Source: Amblyomma americanum
Taxonomy: Eukaryota; Arthropoda; Arachnida; Ixodida; Ixodidae
Direction: 5' to 3'
DNA length: 64,000 bases
Assembly: GCF_052857255.1 (NCBI RefSeq)
Contig: NC_135504.1
Location: 147,090,121-147,154,120, forward strand
Below the pieces are notes generated by a model, which was not told the origin of the DNA, searched no databases, and was given only the letters and a program-made list of their open reading frames with translations. Of the stretch, positions 34,631-47,978 are shown in pieces; position 1 is the first letter of the stretch; every line of letters begins with the position of its first letter. The position numbers and the translations under genes were made by a program.

Positions 34631-37506
34631 TGTAAAACGGATGTGTTCAGATTTAGCTCGCTTCGGTCTAAAACAACTTGTTTCGTTGTATTAAGCACGA
34701 ATACATGCTTTTCGCGCAGTTATAAGAGAAAAAGTTTTGACGCGTATCACATGGACACTTGTAAAACCGATGTGTTCAGATCTAGCTCGTTTTGGTCTAA
34801 AACTGCTTGTTTCGTTGTATTAGGCAAGAATACATGCTTTTCGCGCAGTTATAAGAGAAAAAGTTTTGACGCGTTTCACAGGGACACTTGTAAAACCGAT
34901 GTGTTCAGATTTAGCTCGTTTCGGTCTAAAACAACTTGTTTCGTTGTATTAAGCACGAATACATGCTTTTAGCCCAGTTATAAGAGAAAAAGTTTTGACG
35001 CTTATCACATGGACACTTGTAAAACCGATGTGTCTAAAACAGCTAGTTCGTTGTATTAAGCACGAATACATGCTGTTCGCGCAGTTATAAGAGAAAAAGT
35101 TTTAACGCGTGTCACAGGGACACTTGTAAAACCGATGTGTTCAGATATAGCTCGTTTTGGTATAAAACAGCTTGTTTCATTGTTTTAAGCACGAATACAT
35201 GCTTTTCGCGCAGTTATAAGAGAAAAAAGTTTTGACGCGTATCACATGTACACATTTAAAACCGATGTGTTCAGATTTAGCTCGTTTCGGTCTAAAACAA
35301 CTTGTTTCGTTGTATTAAGCACGAATACGTGCTTTTCGCGCAGTTATAAGAGAAAAAGTTTTGACGCGTATCACGAGGATACTTGTAAAACCGATGTGTT
35401 TAGATATAGCTTGTTTCGGTCTAAAACAGCTTGTTTCGTTGTATTAAGCAAGAATACATGCTTTTCGCGCAGTTATAGGAGAAAAAGTTTTGACGCGTGT
35501 CACGGGGACACTTGTTAAACCGATGTGTTCAGATTTACCTCGTTTCGGACTAAAACAGCTTGTTTCGTTGGATTAAGCACGAAAACATGCTTTTCGCGCA
35601 TTTATAAGAGAAAAAAGTTTTGACGCGTATCACATGGACACATTTAAAACCGATGTGTCCAGATTTAGCTCGTTTCGGTCTAAAACAGCTTGTTTCGTTG
35701 TATTAAGCACGAATACATGCTTTTCGCGCAGTTATAAGAGAAAAAGTTTTGACGCGTATCACATGGACACTTGTAAAACCGATGTGTTCAGATTTAGGTC
35801 GTTTCGGTCTAAAACAACTTGTTTCGTTGTATTAAGCACGAATACATGCTTTTCGCGCAGTTATAAGAGAAAAAGTTTTGACGCGTGTCACAGGGACACT
35901 TGTAAAACCGATGTGTTTAGATATAGCTCGTTTTGGTATAAAACAGCTTGTTTCGTTGTTTTAAGCACGAATACATGCTGTTCGCGCAGTTAAAAGAGAA
36001 AAAGGTTTGACGCGTGTCACAGGGACACTTGTAAAACCGATGTGTTCAGATTTAGCTCGTTTCGGTCTAAAACAGCTTGTTTCGTTGTATTAAGCAAGAA
36101 CACATGCTTTTCGCGCAGTTATAAGAGAAAAAGTTTTGACGCGTGTCACAGGGACACTTGTAAAACCGGTGTTCAGATTTACCTCGTTTCGGACTAAAAC
36201 AGCTTGTTTCGTTGGATTAAGCACGAATACATGCTTTTCGCGCAGTTATAAGAGAAAAAAGTTTTGACGCGATTCACATGGACACATTTAAAACCGATGT
36301 TTTCAGATTTAGCTCGTTTCGGTCTAAAACAGCTTGTTTCGTTGTATTAAGCAAGAATACATGCTTTTCGCACAGTTATAAGAGAAAAAGATTTGACGCG
36401 TTTCACAGGGACACTTGTAAAACCGATGTGTTCAGATTTAGCTCGTTTCGGTCTAAAACAACCTGTTTCGTTGTATTAAGCACGAATACATGCTTTTCGC
36501 GCAGTTATAAGAGAAAAAGTTTTGACGCGTGTCACAGGGACACTTGTAAAACCGATGTGTTTAGATATAACTCGTTTTGGTATAAAACAGCTTGCTTCGT
36601 TGTTTTAAACAAGAATACGTGCTTTTCGCGTAGTTATAGAAGAAAAAGTTCTGACGCGTATTAGAGAGACTTGTAAAACCGATGTGTTCAGATTTTGCTC
36701 ATCTGGGTCTAAAACAGCTTGTTTCGTTGTATTAAGCACGAATACATGCTTTTCGCGCAGTTATAAGAGAAAAAGTTTTGACGCGTATCAGAGGACTTGT
36801 AAAACCGATGTGTTCAGATCTAGCTCGTTTCGGTCTAAAACAGCTTGTTTCGTTGTATTAAGCACGAATACATGCTTTTAGCGCAGTTATAAGAGAAAAA
36901 GTTTTGACGCGTATCACATGGACACTTGTAAAACTGATGTGTTCAGATCTAGCTCATCTCGGTCTAAAACAGCTAGTTTCGTTGTATTAAGCAAGAATAC
37001 ATGCTTTTCGCGCAGTTATAAGAGAAAAAGTTCTGACGCGTATTAGAGGGACTTGTAAAACCGATGTGTTCAGATTTAGCTCATCTCGGTCTAAAACAGC
37101 TTGTTTCGTTGTATTAAGCACGAATACATGCTTTTCGCGCAGTTATAAGAGAAAAGTTTTGACGCCTATCACATGGACACTTGTAAAACCGATGTGTTCA
37201 GATCTAGCTCGTTTTTGTCTAAAACAGCTTGTTTCGTTGTATTAAGCAAGAATACATGCTTTTCGCGCTGTTATAAGAGAAAAAGTTTTGACGCGTTTCA
37301 CAGGGACACTTGTAAAACCGATGTGTTCAGATTTAGCTCGTTTCGGTCTAAACCAACTTGTTTCGTTGTATTAAGCACGAATACATGCTTTTCGCGGAGT
37401 TATAAGAGAAAAAGTTTTGACGCGTATCACGTGGATACTTGTAAAGCGGATGTGGTTAGATATAGCTCGTTTTGTTATAAAACCGCTTGTTTCGTTGTTT
37501 TAAGCA
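34631..37506 (+). repeat. 2.9-kb block, copy 3 of 3
   Basis: Third copy of the 17.3-20.2 kb block, offset 6,664 from copy 2. The offset becomes 6,661 after a 3-bp loss near 36,795 (ATCAGAGGACTTG for ATCAGAGGAGGACTTG). It diverges from the others more than they do from each other, for example CACGAGGATAC near 35,374 and CACGGGGACAC near 35,502. It was therefore copied earlier than the 10,636-bp event. Confidence 0.83.
35947..37131 (+). repeat. 12-monomer spaced duplication in 36-38.7 kb, copy 1
   Basis: This starts near the distinctive AGTTAAAAGAGAAAAAGG unit (about 35,985-36,007) and runs through the GTTGGATTAAGC, 6-A and CTGGGTC monomers. It recurs 12 monomers downstream: 1,539 bp at the start, 1,538 after a 1-bp loss in copy 2, and 1,541 after a 3-bp loss in this copy. 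Its monomer composition is different from the 5.2-kb 12-mer, so this is an independent 12-monomer step. Confidence 0.8.
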
Positions 37507-38672
37507 CGAATACATGCTGTTCGCGCAGTTAAAAGAGAAAAAGGTTTGACGCGTGTCACAGGGACACTTGTAAAACCGATGTGCTCAGATTTAGCTCGTT
37601 TCGGTCTAAAACAGCTTGTTTCGTTGTATTAAGCAAGAATACATGCTTTTCGCGCAGTTATAAGAGAAAAAGTTTTGACGCGTGTCACAGGGACACTTGT
37701 AAAACCGGTGTTCAGATTTACCTCGTTCGGACTAAAACAGATTGTTTCGTTGGATTAAGCACGAATACATGCTTTTCGCGCAGTTATAAGAGAAAAAAGT
37801 TTTTACGCGATTCACATGGACACATTTAAAACCGATGTTTTCAGATTTAGCTCGTTTCGGTCTAAAACAGCTTGTTTCGTTGTATTAAGCAAGAATACAT
37901 GCTTTTCGCAAAGTTATAAGAGAAAAAGATTTGACGCGTTTCACAGGGACACTTGTAAAACCGATGTGTTCAGATTTAGCTCGTTTCGGTCTAAAACAAC
38001 TTGTTTCGTTGTATTAAGCACGAATACATGCTTTTCGCGCAGTTATAAGAGAAAAAGTTTTGACGCGTGTCACAGGGACACTTGTAAAACCGATGTGTTT
38101 AGATATAACTCGTTTTGGTATAAAACAGCTTGCTTCGTTGTTTTAAACAAGAATACGTGCTTTTCGCGTAGTTATAGAAGAAAAAGTTCTGACGCGTATT
38201 AGAGGGACTTATAAAACCGATGTGTTCAGATTTTGCTCATCTGGGTCTAAAACAGCTTGTTTCGTTGTATTAAGCACGAATACATGTATTTCGCGCAGTT
38301 ATAAGAGAAAAAGTTTTGACGCGTATCAGAGGAAGACTTGTAAAACCGATGTGTTCAGACCTAGCTCGTTTCGGTCTAAAACAGCTTGTTTCGTTGTATT
38401 AAGCACGAATACATGCTTTTAGCGCAGTTATAAGAGAAAAAGTTTTGACGCGTATCACATGGACACTTGTAAAACTGATGTGTTCAGATCTAGCTCATCT
38501 CGGTCTAAAACAGCTAGTTTCGTTGTATTAAGCAAGAATACATGCTTTTCGCGCAGTTATAAGAGAAAAAGTTCTGACGCGTATCAGAGGGACTTGTAAA
38601 GCAGATGTGTTCAGATTTAGCTCATCTCGGTCTAAAACAGCTTGTTTCGTTGTATTAAGCACGAATACATGC
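37486..38672 (+). repeat. 12-monomer spaced duplication in 36-38.7 kb, copy 2
   Basis: Second copy of 35,947-37,131. It carries private differences such as CTCGTTCGGAC (1-bp loss near 37,724), TTTTTACGCG near 37,801, ACATGTATTTCGCG near 38,285 and TTGTAAAGCAGATG near 38,596. The chimeric start follows a monomer with TTTTGTTATAAAACCGC. Confidence 0.8.
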
Positions 38673-40540
38673 TTTACGCGCAGTTATAAGAGAAAAAGTT
38701 TTAACGCGTATCAGAGGAAGACTTGTAAAACCGATGTGTTGTGATTTAGCTCGTTTCGGTCTAAAACAGCTTGTTTCGTTGTATTAAGCACGAATACATG
38801 CTTTTCGCGCAGTTATAAGAGAAAAAGTTTTGACGCGTCTCACAGGGACACTTGTAAAAACGATGTGTTCAGATTTAGCTCGTTTCGGTCTAAAACAACT
38901 TGTTTCGTTGTATTAGGCACGAATACATGCTTTTAGCGCAGTTATAAGAGAAAAAGTTTTGACGCGTATCACATGGACACTTGTAAAACCGATGTGTTCA
39001 GATCTAGCTCGTTTTGGTCTAAAACAGCTTGTTTCGTTGTATTAAGCACGAATACATGCTGTTCGCGCAGTTATAAGAGAAAAAGTTTTGACGCGTGTCA
39101 CAGGAACACTCGCAAAACCGATGTGTTCAGATTTAGCTCATCTCGGTCTAAAACAGCTAGTTTCGTTGTATTAAGCACGAATACATGCTTTTCGCGCAGT
39201 TATAAGAGGAAAAGTTTTGACGCGTATCACATGGACACTTGTAAAACCGATGTGTTCAGATCTAGCTCGTTTTGGTCTAAAACAGCTTGTTTCGTTGTAT
39301 TAAGCAAGAATACATGCTTTTCGCGCAGTTATAAGAGAAAAAGTTTTGACGCGTTTCACAGGGACACTTGTAAAACCGATGTGTTCAGATATAGCTCGTT
39401 TCGGTCTAAAACAGCTTGTTTCGTTGTATTAAGCACGAATACATGCTGTTCGCGCAGTTATAAGAGAAAAAGTTTTGACGCGTGTCACAGGAACACTTGC
39501 AAAACCGATGTGTTCAGATTTAGCTCATCTCGGTCTAAAACAGCTAGTTTCGTTGTATTAAGCACGAATACATGCTTTTCGCGCAGTTATGAGAGGAAAA
39601 GTTTTGACGCGTATCACATGGACACTTGTAAAACCGATGTGCTCAGATTTAGCTCGTTTCGGTCTAAAACAACTTGTTTCGTTGTATTAGGCACGAATAC
39701 ATGCTTTTAGCCCAGTTATAAGAGAAAAAGATTTGACGCGTATCAGAGGAACACTTGTAAAACCGATGTGTTGTGATTTAGCTCATCTCGGTCTAAAACA
39801 GCTTGTTTCGTTGTATTAAGCACGAATCCATTCTTTTCGCGCAGTTATAAGAGAAAAAGTTTTGACGCGTATCACATGGACACTTGTAAAACCGATGTGT
39901 TCAGATCTAGCTCGTTTTGGTCTAAAACAGCTTGTTTCGTTGTATTAATCAAGAATACATGCTTTTCGCGCAGTTATAAGAGAAAAAGTTTTGACGCGTT
40001 TCACAGGGACACTTGTAAAACCGATGTGTTCAGATTTAGCTCGCTTCGGTCTAAAACAACTTGTTTCGTTGTATTAAGCACGAATACATGCTTTTAGCCC
40101 AGTTATAAGAGAAAAGGTTTGACGCTTATCACATGGACACTTGTAAAACCGATGTGTCTAAAACAGCTAGTTCGTTGTATTAAGCACGAATACATGCTTT
40201 TCGCGCAGTTATAAGAGAAAAAGTTTTGACGCGTTTCACAGGGACACTTGTAAAACCGATGTGTTCAGATTTAGCTCGTTTCGGTCTTAACCAACTTGTT
40301 TCGTTGTATTAAGCACGAATACATGCTTTTCGCGGAGTTATAAGAGAAAAAGTTTTGACGCGTTTCACAGGGACACTTGTAAAACCGATGTGTTCAGATT
40401 TAGCTCGTTTCGGTCTAAAACAACTTGTTTCGTTGTATTAAGCACGAATACATGCTTTTAGCCCAGTTATAAGAGAAAAAGTTTTGACGCGTATCAGAGG
40501 AACACTTGTAAAACCGATGTGTTGTGATTTAGCTCATCTC
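38673..40540 (+). repeat. Irregular monomer mosaic
   Basis: About 14-15 units without a long exact register to neighbours. It contains two copies of a GTGTCACAGGAACAC unit with GCAAAACCG, 387 bp (three monomers) apart, and a 107-bp-type truncation after 40,156. A private GAATCCATTCTTTTCGCG lies near 39,825-39,842. No gene is seen. Confidence 0.78.
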
Positions 40541-40591
40541 GGTCTAAAACAGCTTGTTTCGTTGTATTAAGCACGAATACATGCTTTTAGC

Positions 40592-42130
40592 GCAGTTATA
40601 AGAGAAAAAGTTCTGACGCGTATTAGAGGAACACTTGTAAAACCGATGTGTTGTGATTTAGCTCATCTCGGTCTAAAACAGCTTGTTTCGTTGTATTAAG
40701 CACGAATACATGCTTTTCGCGCAGTTATAAGAGAAAACGTTTTGACGCGTATCACATGGACACTTGTAAAACCGATGTGTTCAGATCTAGCTTGTTTTGG
40801 TCTAAAACAGCTTGTTTCGTTGTATTAATCAAGAATACATGCTTTTCGCGCAGTTATAAGAGAAAAAGTTTTGACGCGTTTCACAGGGACACTTGTAAAA
40901 CCGATGTGTTCAGATTTAGCTCGCTTCGGTCTAAAACAGCTTGTTTCGTTGTATTAAGCACGAATACATGCTTTTCGCGCAGTTATAAGAGAAAAAGTTT
41001 TGACGCGTATCACATGGACACTTGTAAAACCGATGTGTTCAGATCTAGCTCGTTTTGGTCTAAAACAGCTTGCTTCGTTGTATTAAGCACGAATACATGC
41101 TTTTCGCGCAGTTATAAGAGAAAAAGTTTTGACGCGTATAACATGAACACTTGTAAAACCGATGTGTTCAGATCTAGCTCGTTTTGGTCTAAAACAGCTT
41201 GTTTCGTTGTATTAAGCACGAATACAAGCTTTTCGCGCAGTTATAAGAGAAAAAGTTTTGACGCGTATCACAGGAACACTTGTAAAACCGATGTGTTGTG
41301 ATTTAGCTCATCTCGGTCTAAAACAGCTTGCTTCGTTGTATTAAGCAAGAATACATGCTCTTCGCGCAGTTATAAGAAAAAAAGTTTTGACGCGTATAAC
41401 ATGGACACTTGTAAAACCGATGTGTTCAGATCTAGCTCGTTTTGGTCTAAAACAGCTTGTTTCGTTGTATTAATCAAGAATACATGCTTTACGCGCAGTT
41501 ATAAGAGAAAAAGTTTTGACGCGTTTCACAGGGACACTTGTAAAACCGATGTGTTCAGATTTAGCTCGCTTCGGTCTAAAACAGCTTGTTTCGTTGTATT
41601 AAGCACGAATACATGCTTTTCGCGCAGTTATAAGAGAAAAGTTTTGACGCTTATCACGTGGATACTTGTAAAACCGATGTGTTTAGATATAGCTCATTTT
41701 GGTATAAAATCGCTTGTTGCGTTGTTTTAAGCAAGAATACGTGCTTTTCGCGTAGTTATAGAAGAAAAAGTTTTGACGCGTATTGGACTTGTAAAACCGA
41801 TGTGTTCAGATTTAGCTCATCTCGGTCTAAAACAGCTTGTTTCGTTGTATTAAGCAAGAATACATGCTTTTCGCGCAGTTATAAGAGAAAAAGTTTTGAC
41901 GCGTATCAGAGGAAGACTTGTAAAACCGATGTGTTGTGATTTAGCTCGTTTCGGTCTAAAACAGCTTGTTTCGTTGTATTAAGCACGCATACATGCTTTT
42001 CGCGCAGTTATAAGAGAAAAAGTTTTGACGCGTGCCACAGGGACACTTGTAAAACCGGTGTTTAGATTTACCTCGTTTCGGACTAAAACAGCTTGCTTCG
42101 TTGTATTAAGCACAAATACATGCTTTTCGC
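40592..42130 (+). repeat. 12-monomer HOR (1,539 bp) in 40-44 kb, unit 1
   Basis: The order from 40,756 is a, b, a, a, c, a, b, d, e, c, f, c. It shares the core a-b-d-e and the same three indel-bearing units with the 5.2-kb 12-mer, giving the same length. The remaining members differ, so the two are related versions rather than copies of one unit. Confidence 0.84.
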
Positions 42131-43652
42131 GCAGTTATAAGAGAAAAAGTTCTGACGCGTATTAGAGGAACACTTGTAAAACCGATGTGTTGTGATTTAG
42201 CTCATCTCGGTCTAAAACAGCTTGTTTCGTTGTATTAAGCACGAATACATGCTTTTCGCGCAGTTATAAGAGAAAACGTTTTGACGCGTATCACATGGAC
42301 ACTTGTAAAACCGATATGTTCAGATCTAGCTCGTTTTGGTCTAAAACAGCTTGTTTCGTTGTATTAATCAAGAATATATGCTTTTCGCGCAGTTATAAGA
42401 GAAAAAGTTTTGACGCGTTTCACAGGGACACTTGTAAAACCGATGTGTTCAGATTTAGCTCGCTTCGGTCTAAAACAGCTTGTTTCGTTGTATTAAGCAC
42501 GAATACATGCTTTTCGCGCAGTTATAAGAGAAAAAGTTTTGACGCGTATCACATGGACACTTGTAAAACCGATGTGTTCAGATCTAGCTAGTTTTGGTCT
42601 AAAACAGCTTGCTTCGTTGTATTAAGCACGAATACATGCTTTTCGCGCAGTTATAAGAGAAAAAGTTTTGACGCGTATAACATGAACACTTGTAAAACCG
42701 ATGTGTTCAGATCTAGCTCGTTTTGGTCTAAAACAGCTTGTTTCGTTGTATTAAGCACGAATACAAGCTTTTCGCGCAGTTATAAGAGAAAAAGTTTTGA
42801 CGCGTATCACAGGAACACTTGTAAAACCGATGTGTTGTGATTTAGCTCATCTCGGTCTAAAACAGCTTGCTTCGTTGTATTAAGCAAGAATACATGCTCT
42901 TCGCGCAGTTATAAGCAAAAAAGTTTTGACGCGTATAACATGGACACTTGTAAAACCGATGTGTTCAGATCTAGCTCGTTTTGGTCTAAAACAGCTTGTT
43001 TCGTTGTATTAATCAAGAATACATGCTTTACGCGCAGTTATAAGAGAAAAAGTTTTGACGCGTTTCACAGGGACACTTGTAAAACCGATGTGTTCAGATT
43101 TAGCTCGCTTCGGTCTAAAACAACTTGTTTCGTTGTATTAAGCACGAATACATGCTTTTCGCGCAGTTATAAGAGAAAAGTTTTGACGCTTATCACGTGG
43201 ATACTTGTAAAACCGATGTGTTTAGATATAGCTCATTTTGGTATAAAATCGCTTGTTGCGTTGTTTTAAGCAAGAATACGTGCTTTTCGCGTAGTTATAG
43301 AAGAAAAAGTTTTGACGCGTATTGGACTTGTAAAACCGATGTGTTCAGATTTAGCTCATCTCGGTCTAAAACAGCTTGTTTCGTTGTATTAAGCAAGAAT
43401 ACATGCTTTTCGCGCAGTTATAAGAGAAAAAGTTTTGACGCGTATCAGAGGAAGACTTGTAAAACCGATGTGTTGTGATTTAGCTCGTTTCGGTCTAAAA
43501 CAGCTTGTTTCGTTGTATTAAGCACGCATACATGCTTTTCGCGCAGTTATAAGAGAAAAAGTTTTGACGCGTGCCACAGGGACACTTGTAAAACCGGTGT
43601 TTAGATTTACCTCGTTTCGGACTAAAACAGCTTGCTTCGTTGTATTAAGCAC
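42131..43652 (+). repeat. 12-monomer HOR in 40-44 kb, unit 2
   Basis: This repeats 40,592-42,113 at offset 1,539. Differences include ACCGATATGTTC near 42,315, GAATATATGC near 42,373, CTAGCTAGTTTTGG near 42,590 (removing the usual TCG) and TATAAGCAAAAAAG near 42,912. It changes register near 43,652 into an f-f pair. Confidence 0.84.
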
Positions 43653-44260
43653 GAATACATGCTTTTCGCGCAGTTATAAGAGAAAAAGTTTTGACGCGTG
43701 CCACAGGGACACTTGTAAAACCGGTGTTCAGATTTACCTCGTTTCGGACTAAAACAGCTTGTTTCGTTGGATTAAGCACGAATACATGCTTTTCGCGCAG
43801 TTATAAGAGAAAAAAGTTTTGACGCGATTCACATGGACACATTTAAAACCGATGTTTTCAGATTTAGCTCGTTTCGGTCTAAAACAGCTTGTTTCGTTGT
43901 ATTAAGCAAGAATACATGCTTTTCGCACAGTTATAAGACAAAAAGATTTGACGCGTTTCACAGGGACACTTGTAAAACCGATGTGTTCAGATTTAGCTCG
44001 TTTCGGTCTAAAACAACTTGTTTCGTTGTATTAAGCACGAATACATGCTTTTCGCGCAGTTATAAGAGAAAAAGTTTTGACGCGTGTCACAGGGACACTT
44101 GTAAAACCGATGTGTTTAGATATAGCTCGTTTTGGTATAAAACAGCTTGCTTCGTTGTTTTAAACAAGAATACGTGCTTTTCGCGTAGTTATAGAAGAAA
44201 AAGTTCTGACGCGTATTAGAGGGACTTGTAAAACCGATGTGTTCAGATTTTGCTCATCTC

Positions 44261-47200
44261 GGTCTAAAACAGCTTGTTTCGTTGTATTAAGCACGAATAC
44301 ATGCTTTTAGCGCAGTTATAAGAGAAAAAGTTCTGACGCGTATTAGAGGAACACTTGTAAAACCGATGTGTTGTGATTTAGCTCATCTCGGTCTAAAACA
44401 GCTTGTTTCGTTGTATTAAGCACGAATACATGCTTTTCGCGCAGTTATAAGAGAAAACGTTTTGACGCGTATCACATGGACACTTGTAAAACCGATGTGT
44501 TCAGATCTAGCTCGTTTTGGTCTAAAACAGCTTGTTTCGTTGTATTAATCAAGAATACATGCTTTTCGCGCAGTTATAAGAGAAAAAGTTTTGACGCGTT
44601 TCACGGGGACACTTGTAAAACCGATGTGTTCAGATTTAGCTCGCTTCGGTCTAAAACAGCTTGTTTCGTTGTATTAAGCACGAATACATGCTTTTCGCGC
44701 AGTTATAAGAGAAAAAGTTTTGACGCGTATCACATGGACACTTGTAAAACCGATGTGTTCAGATCTAGCTCGTTTTGGTCTAAAACAGCTTGCTTCGTTG
44801 TATTAAGCACGAATACATGCTTTTCGCGCAGTTATAAGAGAAAAAGTTTTGACGCGTATAACATGAACACTTGTAAAACCGATGTGTTCAGATCTAGCTC
44901 GTTTTGGTCTAAAACAGCTTGTTTCGTTGTATTAAGCACGAATACATGCTTTTCGCGCAGTTATAAGAGAAAAAGTTTTGACGCGTATCACAGGAACACT
45001 TGTAAAACCGATGTGTTGTGATTTAGCTCATCTCGGTCTAAAACAGCTTGCTTCGTTGTATTAAGCAAGAATACATGCTCTTCGCGCAGTTATAAGAAAA
45101 AAAGTTTTGACGCGTATAACATGGACACTTGTAAAACCGATGTGTTCAGGTCTAGCTCGTTTTGGTATAAAACAGCTTGTTTCGTTGTATTAATCAAGAA
45201 TACATGCTTTACGCGCAGTTATAAGAGAAAAAGTTTTGACGCGTTTCACAGGGACACTTGTAAAACCGATGTGTTCAGATTTAGCTCGCTTCGGTCTAAA
45301 ACAACTTGTTTCGTTGTATTAAGCACGAATACATGCTTTTCGCGCAGTTATAAGAGAAGTTTTGACGCTTATCACGTGGATACTTGTAAAACCGATGTGT
45401 TTAGATATAGCTCATTTTGGTATAAAATCGCTTGTTGCGTTGTTTTAAGCAAGAATACGTGCTTTTCGCGTAGTTATAGAAGAAAAAGTTTTGACGCGTA
45501 TTGGACTTGTAAAACCGATGTGATCAGATTTAGCTCATCTCGGTCTAAAACAGCTTGTTTCGTTGTATTAAGCAAGAATACATGCTTTTCGCGCAGTTAT
45601 AAGAGAAAAAGTTTTGACGCGTATCAGAGGAAGACTTGTAAAACCGATGTGTTGTGATTTAGCTCGTTTCGGTCTAAAACAGCTTGTTTCGTTGTATTAA
45701 GCACGCATACATGCTTTTCGCGCAGTTATAAGAGAAAAAGTTTTGACGCGTGCCACAGGGACACTTGTAAAACCGGTGTTTAGATTTACCTCGTTTCGGA
45801 CTAAAACAGCTTGCTTCGTTGTATTAAGCACAAATACATGCTTTTCGCGCAGTTATAAGAGAAAAAGTTCTGACGCGTATTAGAGGAACACTTGTAAAAC
45901 CGATGTGTTGTGATTTAGCTCATCTCGGTCTAAAACAGCTTGTTTCGTTGTATTAAGCACGAATACATGCTTTTCGCGCAGTTATAAGAGAAAACGTTTT
46001 GACGCGTATCACATGGACACTTGTAAAACCGATATGTTCAGATCTAGCTCGTTTTGGTCTAAAACAGCTTGTTTCGTTGTATTAATCAAGAATATATGCT
46101 TTTCGCGCAGTTATAAGAGAAAAAGTTTTGACGCGTTTCACAGGGACACTTGTAAAACCGATGTGTTCAGATTTAGCTCGCTTCGGTCTAAAACAGCTTG
46201 TTTCGTTGTATTAAGCACGAATACATGCTTTTCGCGCAGTTATAAGAGAAAAAGTTTTGACGCGTATCACATGGACACTTGTAAAACCGATGTGTTCAGA
46301 TCTAGCTAGTTTTGGTCTAAAACAGCTTGCTTCGTTGTATTAAGCACGAATACATGCTTTTCGCGCAGTTATAAGAGAAAAAGTTTTGACGCGTATAACA
46401 TGAACACTTGTAAAACCGATGTGTTCAGATCTAGCTCGTTTTGGTCTAAAACAGCTTGTTTCGTTGTATTAAGCACGAATACAAGCTTTTCGCGCAGTTA
46501 TAAGAGAAAAAGTTTTGACGCGTATCACAGGAACACTTGTAAAACCGATGTGTTGTGATTTAGCTCATCTCGGTCTAAAACAGCTTGCTTCGTTGTATTA
46601 AGCAAGAATACATGCTCTTCGCGCAGTTATAAGCAAAAAAGTTTTGACGCGTATAACATGGACACTTGTAAAACCGATGTGTTCAGATCTAGCTCGTTTT
46701 GGTCTAAAACAGCTTGTTTCGTTGTATTAATCAAGAATACATGCTTTACGCGCAGTTATAAGAGAAAAAGTTTTGACGCGTTTCACAGGGACACTTGTAA
46801 AACCGATGTGTTCAGATTTAGCTCGCTTCGGTCTAAAACAACTTGTTTCGTTGTATTAAGCACGAATACATGCTTTTCGCGCAGTTATAAGAGAAAAGTT
46901 TTGACGCTTATCACGTGGATACTTGTAAAACCGATGTGTTTAGATATAGCTCATTTTGGTATAAAATCGCTTGTTGCGTTGTTTTAAGCAAGAATACGTG
47001 CTTTTCGCGTAGTTATAGAAGAAAAAGTTTTGACGCGTATTGGACTTGTAAAACCGATGTGTTCAGATTTAGCTCATCTCGGTCTAAAACAGCTTGTTTC
47101 GTTGTATTAAGCAAGAATACATGCTTTTCGCGCAGTTATAAGAGAAAAAGTTTTGACGCGTATCAGAGGAAGACTTGTAAAACCGATGTGTTGTGATTTA

Positions 47201-47978
47201 GCTCGTTTCGGTCTAAAACAGCTTGTTTCGTTGTATTAAGCACGCATACATGCTTTTCGCGCAGTTATAAGAGAAAAAGTTTTGACGCGTGCCACAGGGA
47301 CACTTGTAAAACCGGTGTTTAGATTTACCTCGTTTCGGACTAAAACAGCTTGCTTCGTTGTATTAAGCACGAATACATGCTTTTCGCGCAGTTATAAGAG
47401 AAAAAGTTTTGACGCGTGCCACAGGGACACTTGTAAAACCGGTGTTCAGATTTACCTCGTTTCGGACTAAAACAGCTTGTTTCGTTGGATTAAGCACGAA
47501 TACATGCTTTTCGCGCAGTTATAAGAGAAAAAAGTTTTGACGCGATTCACATGGACACATTTAAAACCGATGTTTTCAGATTTAGCTCGTTTCGGTCTAA
47601 AACAGCTTGTTTCGTTGTATTAAGCAAGAATACATGCTTTTCGCACAGTTATAAGACAAAAAGATTTGACGCGTTTCACAGGGACACTTGTAAAACCGAT
47701 GTGTTCAGATTTAGCTCGTTTCGGTCTAAAACAACTTGTTTCGTTGTATTAAGCACGAATACATGCTTTTCGCGCAGTTATAAGAGAAAAAGTTTTGACG
47801 CGTGTCACAGGGACACTTGTAAAACCGATGTGTTTAGATATAGCTCGTTTTGGTATAAAACAGCTTGCTTCGTTGTTTTAAACAAGAATACGTGCTTTTC
47901 GCGTAGTTATAGAAGAAAAAGTTCTGACGCGTATTAGAGGGACTTGTAAAACCGATGTGTTCAGATTTTGCTCATCTC
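44261..47978 (+). repeat. 29-monomer HOR (3,718 bp), unit 2
   Basis: Full second unit. Its first half carries the 2-A run near 45,355, GTTCAGGTCTAGC near 45,147 and GTGATCAGATTT near 45,520. Its second half keeps the ACCGATATG and CTAGCTAG markers of 42.3-42.6 kb at exactly 3,718. The two 12-monomer parts in each unit are therefore distinguishable, and the 29-mer was duplicated as a whole. Confidence 0.88.

Larger units (their letters stand above)
40541..44260 (+). repeat. 29-monomer HOR (3,718-3,720 bp), unit 1
   Basis: Markers at 40,756 and 41,401 recur 3,720 bp downstream, and those at 42,295, 42,940, 43,197, 43,564 and 43,833 recur 3,718 bp downstream. The 2-bp change falls at an A-run before type d (four A residues here, two in the next unit). 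The unit consists of a 12-monomer part repeated (40,592-42,130 and 42,131-43,652) plus about five further monomers, including f-f and 6-A units. Confidence 0.88.
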
